Assembly (NCBI RefSeq): GCF_049852125.1 | Contig: NZ_CP187532.1 | Coordinates: 1,674,001 to 1,738,000, forward strand | Reading direction: 5' to 3' | Length of the DNA stretch: 64,000 bases | DNA from: Senimuribacter sp049852125 | GTDB taxonomy: Bacteria > Bacillota > Clostridia > Peptostreptococcales > Anaerovoracaceae | Shown: in pieces, positions 33,027 through 42,294 of the stretch | How the letters are laid out: each line of letters opens with the position of its first letter | How positions within the stretch are numbered: position 1 is the stretch's first letter | Translations under genes and position numbers: made by a program | The notes under the pieces: model-generated | Database searches by the model: none | What the model was told of the DNA's origin: nothing | The model's input: only the letters and a program-made list of their open reading frames with translations

Positions 33027-34175
33027 CTATGCAGTTATCATCATTTCCAGAGAATTGTCATTGAAGAACGTATTGGCATTGTAAAGGAACATTACATCCG
33101 TAACCCCTTCCGCTTTCATAATGTCATCGATATCATCATAGAAATAGCGAGGATCTACAACAATAATTTCTCGAAAATTTTGTGCGAGAAACGGAATCAT
33201 GCTATTAGCATAAGAGTCCTTTACCAAAAGCAGCCTTCTGTCAGATGCGGTCGGTGTTTTAATGGTATACAGCGGATGATTACTTCCTCCGAATACCGTA
33301 TAAGCATCTTTCGTATCAAGATTTTCAAGCTGATAAAACTCTGTAGTCTTTGTCTTCGTATCAGCATAATAGATTACAGAATTTCGATAATCCTTATCCT
33401 TGTTGGGCATATAAATAGTAAGGGGATCATTTTTACCATTGGTGAATCCGCTTTTGGAAGCCAATGTACCGCGAAAATCATTTTTTACAACATATCGCTT
33501 ATATTCTACATTATCTTTTAGCTTCATGGCAGAAACCACTTTCTTATAAGCCAGAAATGCTCCATCCGTAGTCCAGTGGTGATCAGTTCTGTAATAAAGC
33601 TGGCTTTCTTCATCATTGTGCTTTCTCAAAATCTTTCTTATATCAATCGGCTGAATGCCACAGTCTTTGACCTCTTTATAAAATTGATCCATATATTGAT
33701 TCTGATCTGCCATTTTTACAGTTACAGGCAGCCTTTCTTCCAATATATTCGCGGCGTTTGGAGCCAATAAGAAATACATATTCAGTTTTTTGTGCTGGCG
33801 TTTAAATTGATTTAAGCTTGCAACGGTATTTTTCATCCAATGCTCTGTAGGCTCTGCTATAGATTCCATCAAATAATTATCTTTGCATCGATAAACCCCA
33901 TTTGACTCCAGTTTACCACATGTCACATCAGATGCCGTCTTTACCTTAATGAAAGCGTTCCTGGCCAGGAACTGATCATTGACATAGGACTCCAGCTTTT
34001 TCTCATATCTTCCTTCTATATAAGAATGTAAAGTAAGCTGCGGCTTTTCCTGCAAGACCCTGTTCTCCTCCTCCGAAAAGGTTTTGTCACTGGTGAACAG
34101 GTTGCAGATAAATACGCCTGCCAATATGGCGATAAAGCAAAGTCCCAATATGGAATTCGTTGATTTTTTATTCAT
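33027..34175 (-). CDS. DHHW-family protein, AlgX/AlgJ-like acetyl transfer partner
   Basis: 382 residues from the ATG at 34175 (GAGGA 6 bp upstream; an earlier ATG at 34196 lacks a site). One membrane helix near the start is followed by an extracytoplasmic SGNH-like domain with YYRTDHHWTTDGA, the DHHW signature, and LLVKDSYANSMIPFLA, which carries the Ser. Such proteins move acetyl groups from the MBOAT channel to a polysaccharide. Its start is just behind the MBOAT gene, last of four coupled genes. Confidence 0.88.
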   Translation of the reverse strand: MNKKSTNSILGLCFIAILAGVFICNLFTSDKTFSEEENRVLQEKPQLTLHSYIEGRYEKKLESYVNDQFLARNAFIKVKTASDVTCGKLESNGVYRCKDNYLMESIAEPTEHWMKNTVASLNQFKRQHKKLNMYFLLAPNAANILEERLPVTVKMADQNQYMDQFYKEVKDCGIQPIDIRKILRKHNDEESQLYYRTDHHWTTDGAFLAYKKVVSAMKLKDNVEYKRYVVKNDFRGTLASKSGFTNGKNDPLTIYMPNKDKDYRNSVIYYADTKTKTTEFYQLENLDTKDAYTVFGGSNHPLYTIKTPTASDRRLLLVKDSYANSMIPFLAQNFREIIVVDPRYFYDDIDDIMKAEGVTDVMFLYNANTFFNDNSLEMMITA

Positions 34176-34197
34176 GTTTTTTCCTCTATATAGCATA

Positions 34198-35592
34198 TTA
34201 GAACCTGAAATACAAAAACGGATTATAGCTGCTGAACACCAGATAGGCGGTGCACAGTATAAGGAGTCCCAATATCAGGAGAATGCTGAGAAAACTGTAT
34301 TTTTTACTCAGTACTTCAAATTGCTTCATGGGCTCAGGCGTTGCAATAATGCAGCCCAACAGCAAGAATACCCAATTTGTACGTAACAGGTATAGAGTAA
34401 CAGTGTCAGCAAAAGGAACGCCGCCCACACAGAAAAGCACCTGCAAATAATGCCAAGCTTCAGTAAGATTCTCACTACTAAAGAATACCCAACCTATGGC
34501 GACAATTATCATAGAATAAATATGCTGCACAGCTACAGGACACTTTTCCAGATATTTTCCCCAAAAGTATTTCTCCATAATCAGCAATATACCGTAATAA
34601 AGACCCCACACGACAAAATTCCAGCTGGCGCCGTGCCACAGCCCGGTCAAAGACCAGACGACAAGCAAATTCAAAATGTGCCGCTTAACAGGAACTCGAT
34701 TACCACCCAACGGAATATAAACATACTCTCTAAACCATGTTGAAAGAGACATATGCCACCTGCGCCAAAACTCTGTAACCGTTCTGGAAATGTATGGATA
34801 ATTAAAATTCTCCAGGAATTCAAATCCAAACATTTTACCAAGTCCAATAGCCATATCAGAGTAGCCACTGAAATCAAAATAAATCTGCAGCGTGTAAGCT
34901 ATAATACCTGTCCAATAAGTGAGTACCGACGCCTGACCCTCCGGCATAGCAACCACCGCAGCATGAATCGCGCCCAAGTTATTAGCGAGGATAACTTTTT
35001 TCCCAAGACCTATGATAAAACGCCGCGTGCCTTCTCCAAACTTTTCTAAAGAAACGGTTCTGTTCTCAAGCTGCGTAGCAATATCTTTGTACTTTACGAT
35101 AGGGCCTGCAATCAGCTGTGGAAAGAGAGCAAGATAAAGTGCAAAATGAAGAAGATTCTTCTGTACACGCACGTTTCCTCTGTAAACATCGAAAATATAA
35201 GACAGCGCCTGAAAGGTGTAAAAGGAAATACCAATCGGCAATGCCAGCGCAGTATACTTCATGTCTGTTCCCAGCAGGCTGTTTACAGTATCCATAAGAA
35301 ATCCATAGTATTTAAAAAAGCACAGGATAAACAGATTTACAATTACTGTAAAAATCAGTGTGCTTTTTCCGGTTTTATTATGGATCTGCTCCCGCTTGAT
35401 ATCTATTGCCATGAAATAATTGAAGACGGCGCTGAATATCATCAACACAACATAGATCGGCTCACCCCAGCTGTAGAAAAAGATGCTGGCAATGAGCAAA
35501 ACCGGATTCTTAAATTTACCAGGGACGAGGTAGTAGATAAATAAGGTCACTGGCAGAAAGTAAAATAAAAATATAATACTACTGAACAGCAT
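34198..35592 (-). CDS. MBOAT-family O-acyltransferase (AlgI/PatA-like)
   Basis: 464 residues with about ten membrane helices. Motifs are YISRTVTEFWRRWHMSLSTWFREYVYIPLGGNR and LTGLWHGASWNFVVWG; the His in GLWHGAS is the family active-site residue. It moves acetyl groups across the membrane. It overlaps the upstream DUF4358 gene by 14 bases, and the DHHW protein gene follows, so both probably act on the same cell-wall or capsular glycan. Confidence 0.92.
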   Translation of the reverse strand: MLFSSIIFLFYFLPVTLFIYYLVPGKFKNPVLLIASIFFYSWGEPIYVVLMIFSAVFNYFMAIDIKREQIHNKTGKSTLIFTVIVNLFILCFFKYYGFLMDTVNSLLGTDMKYTALALPIGISFYTFQALSYIFDVYRGNVRVQKNLLHFALYLALFPQLIAGPIVKYKDIATQLENRTVSLEKFGEGTRRFIIGLGKKVILANNLGAIHAAVVAMPEGQASVLTYWTGIIAYTLQIYFDFSGYSDMAIGLGKMFGFEFLENFNYPYISRTVTEFWRRWHMSLSTWFREYVYIPLGGNRVPVKRHILNLLVVWSLTGLWHGASWNFVVWGLYYGILLIMEKYFWGKYLEKCPVAVQHIYSMIIVAIGWVFFSSENLTEAWHYLQVLFCVGGVPFADTVTLYLLRTNWVFLLLGCIIATPEPMKQFEVLSKKYSFLSILLILGLLILCTAYLVFSSYNPFLYFRF

Positions 35593-36040
35593 CGGAAAAT
35601 ACCCCCCCTATATCTTCTGCGTTTTTATCCGTACAATAAAACAGATACTTCCCTTTTGTGAAAATAACAGCATCTGAAAGCAAAGCAACCTGCTCCGGAC
35701 CATATCCGTCAAAGGTTGCGGTTTGCACCGCCACTCGTTTCTCTACAGCATCCTTGACGCTGTCTAAATCATCCTTTTCATGAACTTTTACAATCAGTAC
35801 CTCATCGACGCTTAGGGCTTCTTTTCCTTTGTAATATAGATGTGAATCATACTGTTCATAGTCCAATCCTAAAAATTGCATTAAATTTCGATTATCACAC
35901 TTTGCCATTTGCTCCATATCGCACTTTGCGGTCAATTGTTTTTCTATTTCCTCCATAGGGACATCCTTCGCACCGGCTCTCGCATAAACACTGGTTAAAA
36001 ATATCATTAAAATTACAACGAAAACTGCTTTCTTTATCAT
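35579..36040 (-). CDS. DUF4358-type secreted protein
   Basis: 153 residues: a signal peptide (KKAVFVVILMIFLTSVYARA) and a small alpha/beta domain. It shows the pattern of DUF4358 proteins (LMQFLGLDYEQYDSHLYYKG, VDEVLIVKV, AVQTATFDGYGPEQVALL, GKYLFYCT). These commonly sit beside MBOAT and DHHW genes in Clostridia; their exact role is unknown. The start overlaps the stop of the hydrolase gene (TAATG) and its end overlaps the MBOAT start. Confidence 0.75.
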   Translation of the reverse strand: MIKKAVFVVILMIFLTSVYARAGAKDVPMEEIEKQLTAKCDMEQMAKCDNRNLMQFLGLDYEQYDSHLYYKGKEALSVDEVLIVKVHEKDDLDSVKDAVEKRVAVQTATFDGYGPEQVALLSDAVIFTKGKYLFYCTDKNAEDIGGVFSDAVQ

Positions 36041-36840
36041 TATATTCCTGCCTTCAAAATCATATTGTTCATCCAGAGCGGATAGTAGTCGGCAGTAACA
36101 TGAATGCCGTCCCCCGCATAATATTCAGGATGTTCTTCTATAATATACGTATTGTCAATGTAGGTTAATTTTAAATCCTTACACATTTGTTTCAACGCGT
36201 TATTGAATTTCTTATAATTACCCAAAATCTCATTCGATGCAATCGCCGACTTTGCCGGCGGAGTAATCCCGTTAACCAAAATTACAGTGTTTGGAGAAAT
36301 CTTCTTAAATTCCTTGATAAGAGAAGTATATTTCTCTATGAAAGCGTCGGCATTGCCGCTGTAGTTACCCATATCGTTCATACCGAAGGAACAAAAAGCG
36401 AAGCCTGGATACGTCTTCGCCGCGGAGGTAAATAACTCGTCACCGCTGATAATAGACGCTCCGATCCTGCAGAAAACCTGCTCGCTTCCAAGCCACCCAT
36501 AGTCGGCAAGTCCCTCTGTGATGGAATCCCCCAGGATCGCGCTGGTGGAAAAAATTCTGCGATACTGATCCTTAGACAGTCTTTTCGTCACATCAAACGT
36601 TCCCTTTGCTTCAGTAATCTCCAGATTTTTAATCTGCGCCTCAATAGTCGTCACCTTTGAATAGTCAAAGGTCGCTATAGTGGAAATGTTTTTCCTGATT
36701 TTCTTCTCGCTATAGTCCGCGTTCTCGTTTCCTTTAAAACACTGTATAAAAAATAGGCTTACCAAAACCAGTAAGACTATGATAAAAATCAAAAACTTTT
36801 TCCCCGGTACTCTCTGCTCCGTTCTGTTAGCTTGTCTCAT
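36040..36840 (-). CDS. SGNH/GDSL hydrolase, membrane anchored
   Basis: 266 residues from the ATG at 36840 (AAGGAGAC upstream). A membrane helix (about 18-36) precedes the hydrolase domain: block I ILGDSITEGL with Ser, block II Gly in RIGASII, block III SFGMNDMGN, and block V DGIHVTADYY with Asp and His. It acts outside the cell, probably as an acetylesterase or acetyltransferase for the glycan handled by the MBOAT system. First gene of the operon. Confidence 0.88.
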   Translation of the reverse strand: MRQANRTEQRVPGKKFLIFIIVLLVLVSLFFIQCFKGNENADYSEKKIRKNISTIATFDYSKVTTIEAQIKNLEITEAKGTFDVTKRLSKDQYRRIFSTSAILGDSITEGLADYGWLGSEQVFCRIGASIISGDELFTSAAKTYPGFAFCSFGMNDMGNYSGNADAFIEKYTSLIKEFKKISPNTVILVNGITPPAKSAIASNEILGNYKKFNNALKQMCKDLKLTYIDNTYIIEEHPEYYAGDGIHVTADYYPLWMNNMILKAGI

Positions 36841-36875
36841 GTTGTATAGTCTCCTTATCCTCAGATACATATATA

Positions 36876-36903
36876 ATCATAGCAAACCCAGAAGAAAAAT
36901 CAA
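36876..36903 (-). promoter_or_regulatory. Promoter of the O-acetylation operon
   Basis: On the minus strand TTGATT (36898-36903) and TATGAT (36876-36881) are 16 bp apart. The first start codon is about 35 bp downstream. I see nothing else in the gap up to cspA apart from a weak hairpin at about 37029-37053. Confidence 0.6.
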
Positions 36904-37094
36904 TAGAAAAAAACAAGATCTTTCTTAATAATTCTTAAGAGAGATTGTCCGATTTTCTACGTTCAGTTTGACCCTTTCTTGATAATCTTATGCTGATGTG
37001 CAAACGCCAGATAAATACGCGCACACAAAAAGCCACCAAAAAACCGGTGACTTTCTGCTAGCTTATATTGAACACACTGCTTTTAAATATTAAA

Positions 37095-37114
37095 AACCGT
37101 ATTAAAGAACGGTT
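37095..37114 (-). terminator. Terminator overlapping the cspA stop codon
   Basis: A stem AACCGT with ACGGTT is followed on the minus strand by TTTTAATATTT. The last codons of cspA form one arm. Confidence 0.6.
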
Positions 37115-37314
37115 ACGTTAGCTGCCCGCATTTTGCTACTGTTCTTTGGATCAACCTCCACATCAAAAGAAACCCTCTGTCCTTCCTCCAATGTTTTGAA
37201 ACCATCCGACTGAATAGCAGAAAAATGAACGAATACATCGTCCCCGCCATTATCGTTCTTAATAAAGCCAAATCCCTTCTCAGCGTTAAACCATTTTACT
37301 GTACCTTCTTGCAT
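37102..37314 (-). CDS. cspA: Cold-shock protein, CspA family
   Basis: 70 residues from the ATG at 37314 (GGAGG 8 bp upstream). A longer frame upstream has no site. It has the RNA-binding motifs KGFGFIK and DVFVHFSAI and starts MQEGTVKWFNAEKG, all typical. It melts RNA structure as a chaperone in the cytoplasm. A leader of about 120 bases with a long hairpin lies upstream. The promoter is five bases from the left end of the integrated element. Confidence 0.95.
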   Translation of the reverse strand: MQEGTVKWFNAEKGFGFIKNDNGGDDVFVHFSAIQSDGFKTLEEGQRVSFDVEVDPKNSSKMRAANVTVL

Positions 37315-37362
37315 ATTCAGTACCTCCATTTTATATTTTGTAGGACCAATATAAACAAAAAG

Positions 37363-37416
37363 CCTGACCACATCCGCAAATCAAGAAAAAATTGACTTGC
37401 AGCTCTATTGGTCAGG
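37363..37416 (-). promoter_or_regulatory. Long hairpin in the cspA leader
   Basis: The outer stem is CCTGACCA (37363-37370) with TGGTCAGG (37409-37416). An inner stem has GCAA.TCAA and TTGA.TTGC around an A-rich loop. It is transcribed from the promoter at 37443-37471 and lies 50-100 bases before the ATG. On the minus strand it is followed by CTTTTTG, so it could terminate or act as a temperature-sensitive leader as known for cspA genes. Confidence 0.5.
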
Positions 37417-37442
37417 TTCAAATTTCTATTGACTACTTTTTC

Positions 37443-37471
37443 ATCATATCATATTTTTCTAAATAAGTAAA
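37443..37471 (-). promoter_or_regulatory. Promoter of cspA
   Basis: On the minus strand TTTACT (37466-37471) and TATGAT (37443-37448) are 17 bp apart. The left repeat of the integrated element begins at 37476, so the -35 box lies outside the element by only five bases. Confidence 0.6.
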
Positions 37472-37475
37472 GCGT

Positions 37476-37502
37476 TTTCTAAATACACTGCCATATAATT
37501 TT
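37476..37502. repeat. Left attachment-site repeat of the integrated element
   Basis: A 27-bp sequence starting TTTCTAAATACACTGCC and ending ATATAATTTT is identical at 46611-46637. It also holds the last seven codons and the stop of the phosphopantetheinyl transferase gene (KIIWQCI, read on the minus strand), here cut off from the gene body by the element. Confidence 0.9.
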
Positions 37503-37593
37503 GTAGAGTTACAATTGATGGGTTAAACCAGATAGGGATAAAAATAGATATGTATCGGCAGGAGCATAGATTTTCTCCTGCCACGCCTTATAT

Positions 37594-39252
37594 TTAGGCG
37601 GTTTGACGTTTGGTACGATGCATATATTCCTGTTCCATTTCCCGCATTTCCTCGTCCGTGGGGATGTCCACAATCCCGACATAGGAATAGTAAATGTCGA
37701 TTTGCTGTGTCCGTCTCCCGTCCTTTTTCTCACGCTCATGGACTACGATTTTATCCACAAATGCGTTCAGGACTTCGGGCGTTAGCTCGTCGATGCGGGT
37801 GTATTTCTTGGTGACGGCTATCAGCTTGGCGACATTGGTCGCTTCCGTGTCGGCTTCGCTGACCTCGGCTGTCAAGGCTTCGATTTCCTGCTTTAGCTGT
37901 TCCTGCTCGGCTTCATATCCGTCTGACAGCTTGTAAAAGCGTTCGTCATTCAGCTTTCCGTTGACATTATCCTCATAGATTTTACGGAACAGGCGGTCAA
38001 GCTCCTTTATCCGCTTTTCGTCCCTTTCTATCTGTTTCTGCTTTGCGGATAACTCATATCTGCGTTCCGCAAGGGTGGCGTCAATCTGCTGTCGGATAAA
38101 CACACGCTCAAACTGCTGTAAATAGGACAGGAACTGCTGAAGCTGTTTCAGAACTAACTGTTTTAACGCGTCCTCTCGGATATAGTGCTGCGTACATTCC
38201 TTTGCCCTGCTTGTCCTTTTATACATGGAACAGCGGAAATGCGCATATCCGTTTGCTGTGGCTAAGCTGAGTTTCGCCCCGCAGTCGGCACAATAGAGCA
38301 GCCCCGAAAAGATACTTGTCAATCCGCTTTTGGTCGGTCTGCGCTTGTTCGCCCGTATCATCTGCACTTTTTCCCACATATCCCTGTCAATGATGGGTGT
38401 ATGGGCGTCCTCGATATACGTCCGCCTGTCCTTTGCAGTTGGGATGCGTTTCTTGCTCTTAAAGCCTAAACGGGTGGATTTAAAGCTCTCCGTCACGCCG
38501 ATATATGCCACGTTTTCCAGAATGGATGCAATCATGGACGTTTCCCAGTTATAGGGATGTTCCGATTTTTTTGCAACGCCGATTCCCTTTGACACCTTGT
38601 AGGCTGACGGTGTAAGCACTTTATCTTCCCAGAGGGCTGTGGCAATGGCTGACACGCCTTTTCCCTGCATACAGAGTGAGAATATCCTGCGGACGACTGC
38701 CGCCGCTTCCTCGTCTACGAGCCAACGGGTTTTGTCATCTGGATTACGCAAATATCCGTAGGGCGGTGCGCCTAAATGCTCCCCCGCAAGCCCTTTCGCT
38801 TTCTTGACTTCCTTTACCTTTTTGCTCGTGCTTTTTGGATACCATTCGTTGAATAGGTTGGTAAAGGCGGCAAATTCGTTGCTCTCAAGGCTGCCCGTGT
38901 CCACGTTGTCCATGATGGCGATGAACCGCACGCCCGCTTCAGGGTAGATGATTTCGGAGTAAGAGCCGACCTCAATATAGTTCCTGCCGAAGCGTGACAA
39001 GTCTTTGACAATGACCGTTTTTACAAGCCCTTTTTCAATGTCTGCCGACATTTCCTTAAAGCTTGGGCGGTCAAAATTCGTACCCGTATAGCCGTCGTCC
39101 ACATAGAATTTCGGGTTAGGGAAACCGTGTTCTTTTGCGTATTTCATCAGATATTCTTTCTGGTTTACAATGCTGTTGCTTTCGCCTTCCCGTCCGTCAT
39201 CTTGGCTTAATCTACAATACAATGCAGTAAATTCTTCCTGCTGTCTTTTCAT
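37594..39252 (-). CDS. Large serine recombinase (integrase)
   Basis: 552 residues from the ATG at 39252 (GGAGAG upstream). The resolvase domain (1-150) has the catalytic Ser16 in YCRLSQDDG and VIVKDLSRFGRNY. The recombinase domain follows, with the zinc ribbon LLYCADCGAKL and CSMYKR..KECTQHYI (about 305-360). A long coiled coil (about 380-470) precedes the C-terminal end with KIVVHEREKKDGRRTQ. It should join attP and the 3' end of the PPTase gene and excise with a directionality factor. It is 90 bp from the left att repeat. Confidence 0.95.
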   Translation of the reverse strand: MKRQQEEFTALYCRLSQDDGREGESNSIVNQKEYLMKYAKEHGFPNPKFYVDDGYTGTNFDRPSFKEMSADIEKGLVKTVIVKDLSRFGRNYIEVGSYSEIIYPEAGVRFIAIMDNVDTGSLESNEFAAFTNLFNEWYPKSTSKKVKEVKKAKGLAGEHLGAPPYGYLRNPDDKTRWLVDEEAAAVVRRIFSLCMQGKGVSAIATALWEDKVLTPSAYKVSKGIGVAKKSEHPYNWETSMIASILENVAYIGVTESFKSTRLGFKSKKRIPTAKDRRTYIEDAHTPIIDRDMWEKVQMIRANKRRPTKSGLTSIFSGLLYCADCGAKLSLATANGYAHFRCSMYKRTSRAKECTQHYIREDALKQLVLKQLQQFLSYLQQFERVFIRQQIDATLAERRYELSAKQKQIERDEKRIKELDRLFRKIYEDNVNGKLNDERFYKLSDGYEAEQEQLKQEIEALTAEVSEADTEATNVAKLIAVTKKYTRIDELTPEVLNAFVDKIVVHEREKKDGRRTQQIDIYYSYVGIVDIPTDEEMREMEQEYMHRTKRQTA

Positions 39253-39360
39253 AAAGCTCTCCTTTCCGACAGCAGACACGGTATTGTGAAGTGTAGGTAC
39301 AGTGTACCACATCTGCCCTTAAACTTCAACGCTTTAAAGCGATAATTCTTCCGCTGCCTG

Positions 39361-39660
39361 TTATTCCTCGTCATCATCACCCCAATTCTCATCATAAAAT
39401 CCATATCCCTGTGCGCTACGCCGAAAAATATCCGTAAGTGTTGCAAGCAAGTCCCTCCCGTCTTTTCGGAAATGGGCGTTGACGGTGTATTCCGTGCCGC
39501 CGATTTTCTCGGTAAGGCTCATCGGCTCTGGGATGCGGACAAGGGGAGTGACGTTCTGGACAGGCGGCAGAGGGGGATATATTTTGTCGGGATTTACCAT
39601 AGGGACATCCTTGTATTTCTCCATAATCGCCTGTATTTCTTCCACGGACAGTCTGCTCAT
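39361..39660 (-). CDS. Conserved small protein of mobilizable elements, 99 aa
   Basis: Starts MSRLSVEEIQAIMEKYKDVP, has a proline-rich middle (YPPLPPVQNVTPLVRIPEP), a small beta domain (GGTEYTVNAHF) and an acidic end (DENWGDDDEE). It overlaps the relaxase stop by four bases. Proteins of this kind are common between relaxase and serine recombinase genes of such elements. Function unknown; an excision or plasmid-type partner is possible. Confidence 0.7.
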   Translation of the reverse strand: MSRLSVEEIQAIMEKYKDVPMVNPDKIYPPLPPVQNVTPLVRIPEPMSLTEKIGGTEYTVNAHFRKDGRDLLATLTDIFRRSAQGYGFYDENWGDDDEE

Positions 39661-41021
39661 CGCAATAATTCCTCCCTCCTGCGGTCTGCCTTGCCTGCTC
39701 TGACGTTTGTATTTGACCGCTGATTTTCAATCGTGTCGTGGATTTGGTCTAAGCAGTCATCAATGTGGGCGGAGCGTTTCTCTATCCCGTCTGCATATTT
39801 CAGCCGCTTCCTAAGCTCGGTTATCTGTTCCGTCACGCCCTGCTTTTCTTCCCGAATTTTTTCTTTTTCGGCTGGTGTGGCACGGCGTACCTTGTTCCGC
39901 AAATGCTGTCGGTAGTCAATCAGTTTATTCATTTCACTCTGGTTTTGCTCCCTGTCGGCGTGTAAGTCGGAGAGTGTAGAGATATTATGCTTTGACATAT
40001 ACCGTACCTGTGCGGTAATCTCGTTCAGTTTCCGAATCTCCTCTTTCATCAGCGGGCTTGTCGGCTTGTAGTCCGTGCCTTCGGGGAATATCCCCAACTG
40101 ATAGCACCAGTAGTAATACAACGCTAAGATTCCCGTGGTTTTCTGATGCGGTTTCCATGCGTTTTTATACTGCTCTGGCATATGGGGAGAGTAGGAAATC
40201 CTCGCTTTGTAGTTCCCAAGTTTGTACGCTCCCCTCAAACATGACTGTATAAAATCGGGAGTCAACCGCTCGTCAAGCGTGTCTAACCTTGTGAAATGCT
40301 TGTATTTCGGCAGCTTCATTTTCCAATGGCTGCCCGAAAAATCAACCTCATATCCCTTGTCGATAAGGTATTTCATCATGTGCTGTAAATCCCTGCTCCC
40401 ATTGATTGCCTCCCTTAAATCCTCCCGATAGACGTTGTATCTTGTCGGCTTTCCGCTTTTTTCGTCCAGATAAAGCGGTCTTGACGGGGCTTTCTTGGGG
40501 TTTTTAATCACCGACAATCCGTACTCTCGGCATAAGCGGTCGGACACTTCCCGCAACCTTTTCTGCTCCGATTTTGAGTAATTGTATTTGCTCCCATCCA
40601 GATAGGAAACAGAGTTAAAACAGAAATGGTTGTGCAGATGCCCTTTGTCAAGGTGGGTGGCAACGATTATCTGATATTTGCCGCCCCACATTTCCCTTGC
40701 CAATTTTAATCCGATTTCGTGGCACTGTTCGGGCGTTACCTCGTCTGGCTTGAAACTCTGATAGCCATGCCAAGCGATATATCCGCCTGTCTTTTGGTAC
40801 TGTTTCTTTGTCAAAATCATCTGCTGTAAGGCGGTTTCTTTCAGACAGTTGATGGCAGAAACATACTCACCTTCATTTGTTTTTGACGGATTTTTTACAT
40901 AGGAGAACACGTCAAAGAAGTCCTGCATATCTTGATTCGGCACGGTCTTTTCTGGGTTTTCTATATAGTCAATCACGTCTTTTATGCTCCCTTTGACATG
41001 CCATAGGCTCGTTACCGCCAT
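39657..41021 (-). CDS. MobP-type relaxase
   Basis: 454 residues. The nuclease domain (1-230) has the three-His motif ATHLDKGHLHNHFCFNSV with His123, His128, His130 and His132 and a Tyr-rich start. A C-terminal helical part (about 330-454) includes coiled coils (EKEKIREEKQGVTEQITELRKRL). It nicks at oriT and stays bound to the strand that moves to the recipient. It overlaps the 99-residue gene and lies 1 bp after mobC. Confidence 0.92.
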   Translation of the reverse strand: MAVTSLWHVKGSIKDVIDYIENPEKTVPNQDMQDFFDVFSYVKNPSKTNEGEYVSAINCLKETALQQMILTKKQYQKTGGYIAWHGYQSFKPDEVTPEQCHEIGLKLAREMWGGKYQIIVATHLDKGHLHNHFCFNSVSYLDGSKYNYSKSEQKRLREVSDRLCREYGLSVIKNPKKAPSRPLYLDEKSGKPTRYNVYREDLREAINGSRDLQHMMKYLIDKGYEVDFSGSHWKMKLPKYKHFTRLDTLDERLTPDFIQSCLRGAYKLGNYKARISYSPHMPEQYKNAWKPHQKTTGILALYYYWCYQLGIFPEGTDYKPTSPLMKEEIRKLNEITAQVRYMSKHNISTLSDLHADREQNQSEMNKLIDYRQHLRNKVRRATPAEKEKIREEKQGVTEQITELRKRLKYADGIEKRSAHIDDCLDQIHDTIENQRSNTNVRAGKADRRREELLR

Positions 41022-41022
41022 A

Positions 41023-41388
41023 TCAGACCGCCCCCTGTTCTGTCAATTCTTCTACGCTAAACTGTTGTGGGAGCGTTGTTTTCTGTTGCAGTTCTAAGAT
41101 AAAATCTTCAATCTCCTTACAGATTTCAGCAGCGGTTGGATAGTATGGAACACACTTTTTGAAAGCGTCATGCACTTCGTAGAGCTTGTTTAACAGTTCC
41201 CAAAACTCGGTTTTAGGCTGTGGCTGCGGGGCGTTTCCCTTGCATAACTGGCGCATAAATTCTGCTGCGGACAGACCGCAAGCGGCGGCGCATTGCTTTA
41301 ATTTTTCATGTTCTTCCTCGTTCAATCGGACGGTAATCGGAACATTCCGCACATCCTTTTCTGATTTTTCTCTGCTCATTTTCCTCAA
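41023..41388 (-). CDS. mobC: MobC-like mobilization accessory protein
   Basis: 121 residues. A ribbon-helix-helix region is visible (NVPITVRLNEEEHEKLKQCA) followed by GLSAAEFMRQLCKGN, the usual MobC pattern. A helical end follows (about 80-121). It binds next to oriT and helps the relaxase open the strands. The likely oriT hairpins lie just upstream, at 41423-41491. Confidence 0.85.
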   Translation of the reverse strand: MRKMSREKSEKDVRNVPITVRLNEEEHEKLKQCAAACGLSAAEFMRQLCKGNAPQPQPKTEFWELLNKLYEVHDAFKKCVPYYPTAAEICKEIEDFILELQQKTTLPQQFSVEELTEQGAV

Positions 41389-41422
41389 TCCTCCAGTCTT
41401 ATTTTTCTTTCTTCGGGGTAAA

Positions 41423-41491
41423 CAGGGGCTGTCCCCTGGGTGAAGTCCACACGCCTTTAGGCTGTGGATTGGATTGTGGCTGACACAATCC
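41423..41491. other. Likely oriT region with three hairpins
   Basis: Three inverted repeats follow each other: CAGGGG-ctgt-CCCCTG (41423-41438), TCCACA with TGTGGA (41446-41468) and GGATTGTG-gctga-CACAATCC (41471-41491). They lie 35-100 bp upstream of mobC in the 450-bp gene-free stretch 41389-41844. This is the usual place and form of an oriT. I see no gene in the rest of the stretch. The nick site is not identified. Confidence 0.5.
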
Positions 41492-41844
41492 GATGCTCGC
41501 TATCTCTGTGGACAACGCCGCAGAGCATTTTTCTTATGCAGCGGCATTCTTCCATACCTGTCTTACCCTCCGAAAAGAAAATCCTATGTCCTTTCCACCT
41601 CCGTTTTGGATTCGATTTCTCTTGACTTTTGGATAAATGAAAAAGCCACTACACTGCACCACGAACGACAGGAGAGTTTTCTCCTGCTCGGATTCGCAAT
41701 GCTATGTAACGGCTTTGGGATTCAAAACCATGCTGCCATACACCAGCCGAAAAGGGCAGCATACTTTCAGCGGCGGTCAGCCTTATCCGTTGGCTGACAT
41801 TCCATTCTTCCATCTATGTGCTATTTAATTTTCTATCTTCAAGA

Positions 41845-42294
41845 TTACTTCCTGCGTTTCTTGAATTTCTCCTTTGCATATTCGTAGGCTTCTTGGATAT
41901 ATGGTTTCAATTCCTCGAATGTCTGTTTAGAGGGGTTCAATGCACATATCCACGCCATCCATGCGTAGACGGGATGGGGGAGTATCTCATTCAATATGGT
42001 AAAGTCATAATCCATATCTACAACGCCGCCCGCTGGTGGACGTTTTGGGATTGCCCCAAACAATTCCGCAAAAGTGCTTTTCCGTATTCCCAGATTAACA
42101 CGGTAGACGTTCTCTCTGTTTAAATCAGAACCTTTGTCATTATCACCGTCCTTTTCCTTAACCGTCAATATATAAACGCCACGCTTCAGTTCATGGTTTG
42201 GGTTATAGAAAATCCCTTTTTCGCCCCAACTTTCAACTAGGACTGTTCCCTCAAGGTTTTGAAGGCAGTAATTCAATAATTCATCTGGTGTCAT
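41845..42294 (-). CDS. DUF6194-like cargo protein, 149 aa
   Basis: 149 residues. It starts MTPDELLNYCLQNLEGTVLVESWGE, contains FYNPNHELKRGVYILTVKEKDG, and ends with a tryptophan motif (HPVYAWMAWICALNPSKQTFEELKP) and a basic tail. This is the DUF6194 pattern, a single-domain family of unknown function often carried by mobile elements. It has its own spacing on both sides and no clear operon partner. Confidence 0.7.
   Translation of the reverse strand: MTPDELLNYCLQNLEGTVLVESWGEKGIFYNPNHELKRGVYILTVKEKDGDNDKGSDLNRENVYRVNLGIRKSTFAELFGAIPKRPPAGGVVDMDYDFTILNEILPHPVYAWMAWICALNPSKQTFEELKPYIQEAYEYAKEKFKKRRK

Noticed and set aside
41474..41828. ORFs of 107 and 63 codons upstream of mobC
   Set aside because: Low-quality composition, no ribosome site, and the start lies in the likely oriT hairpins.
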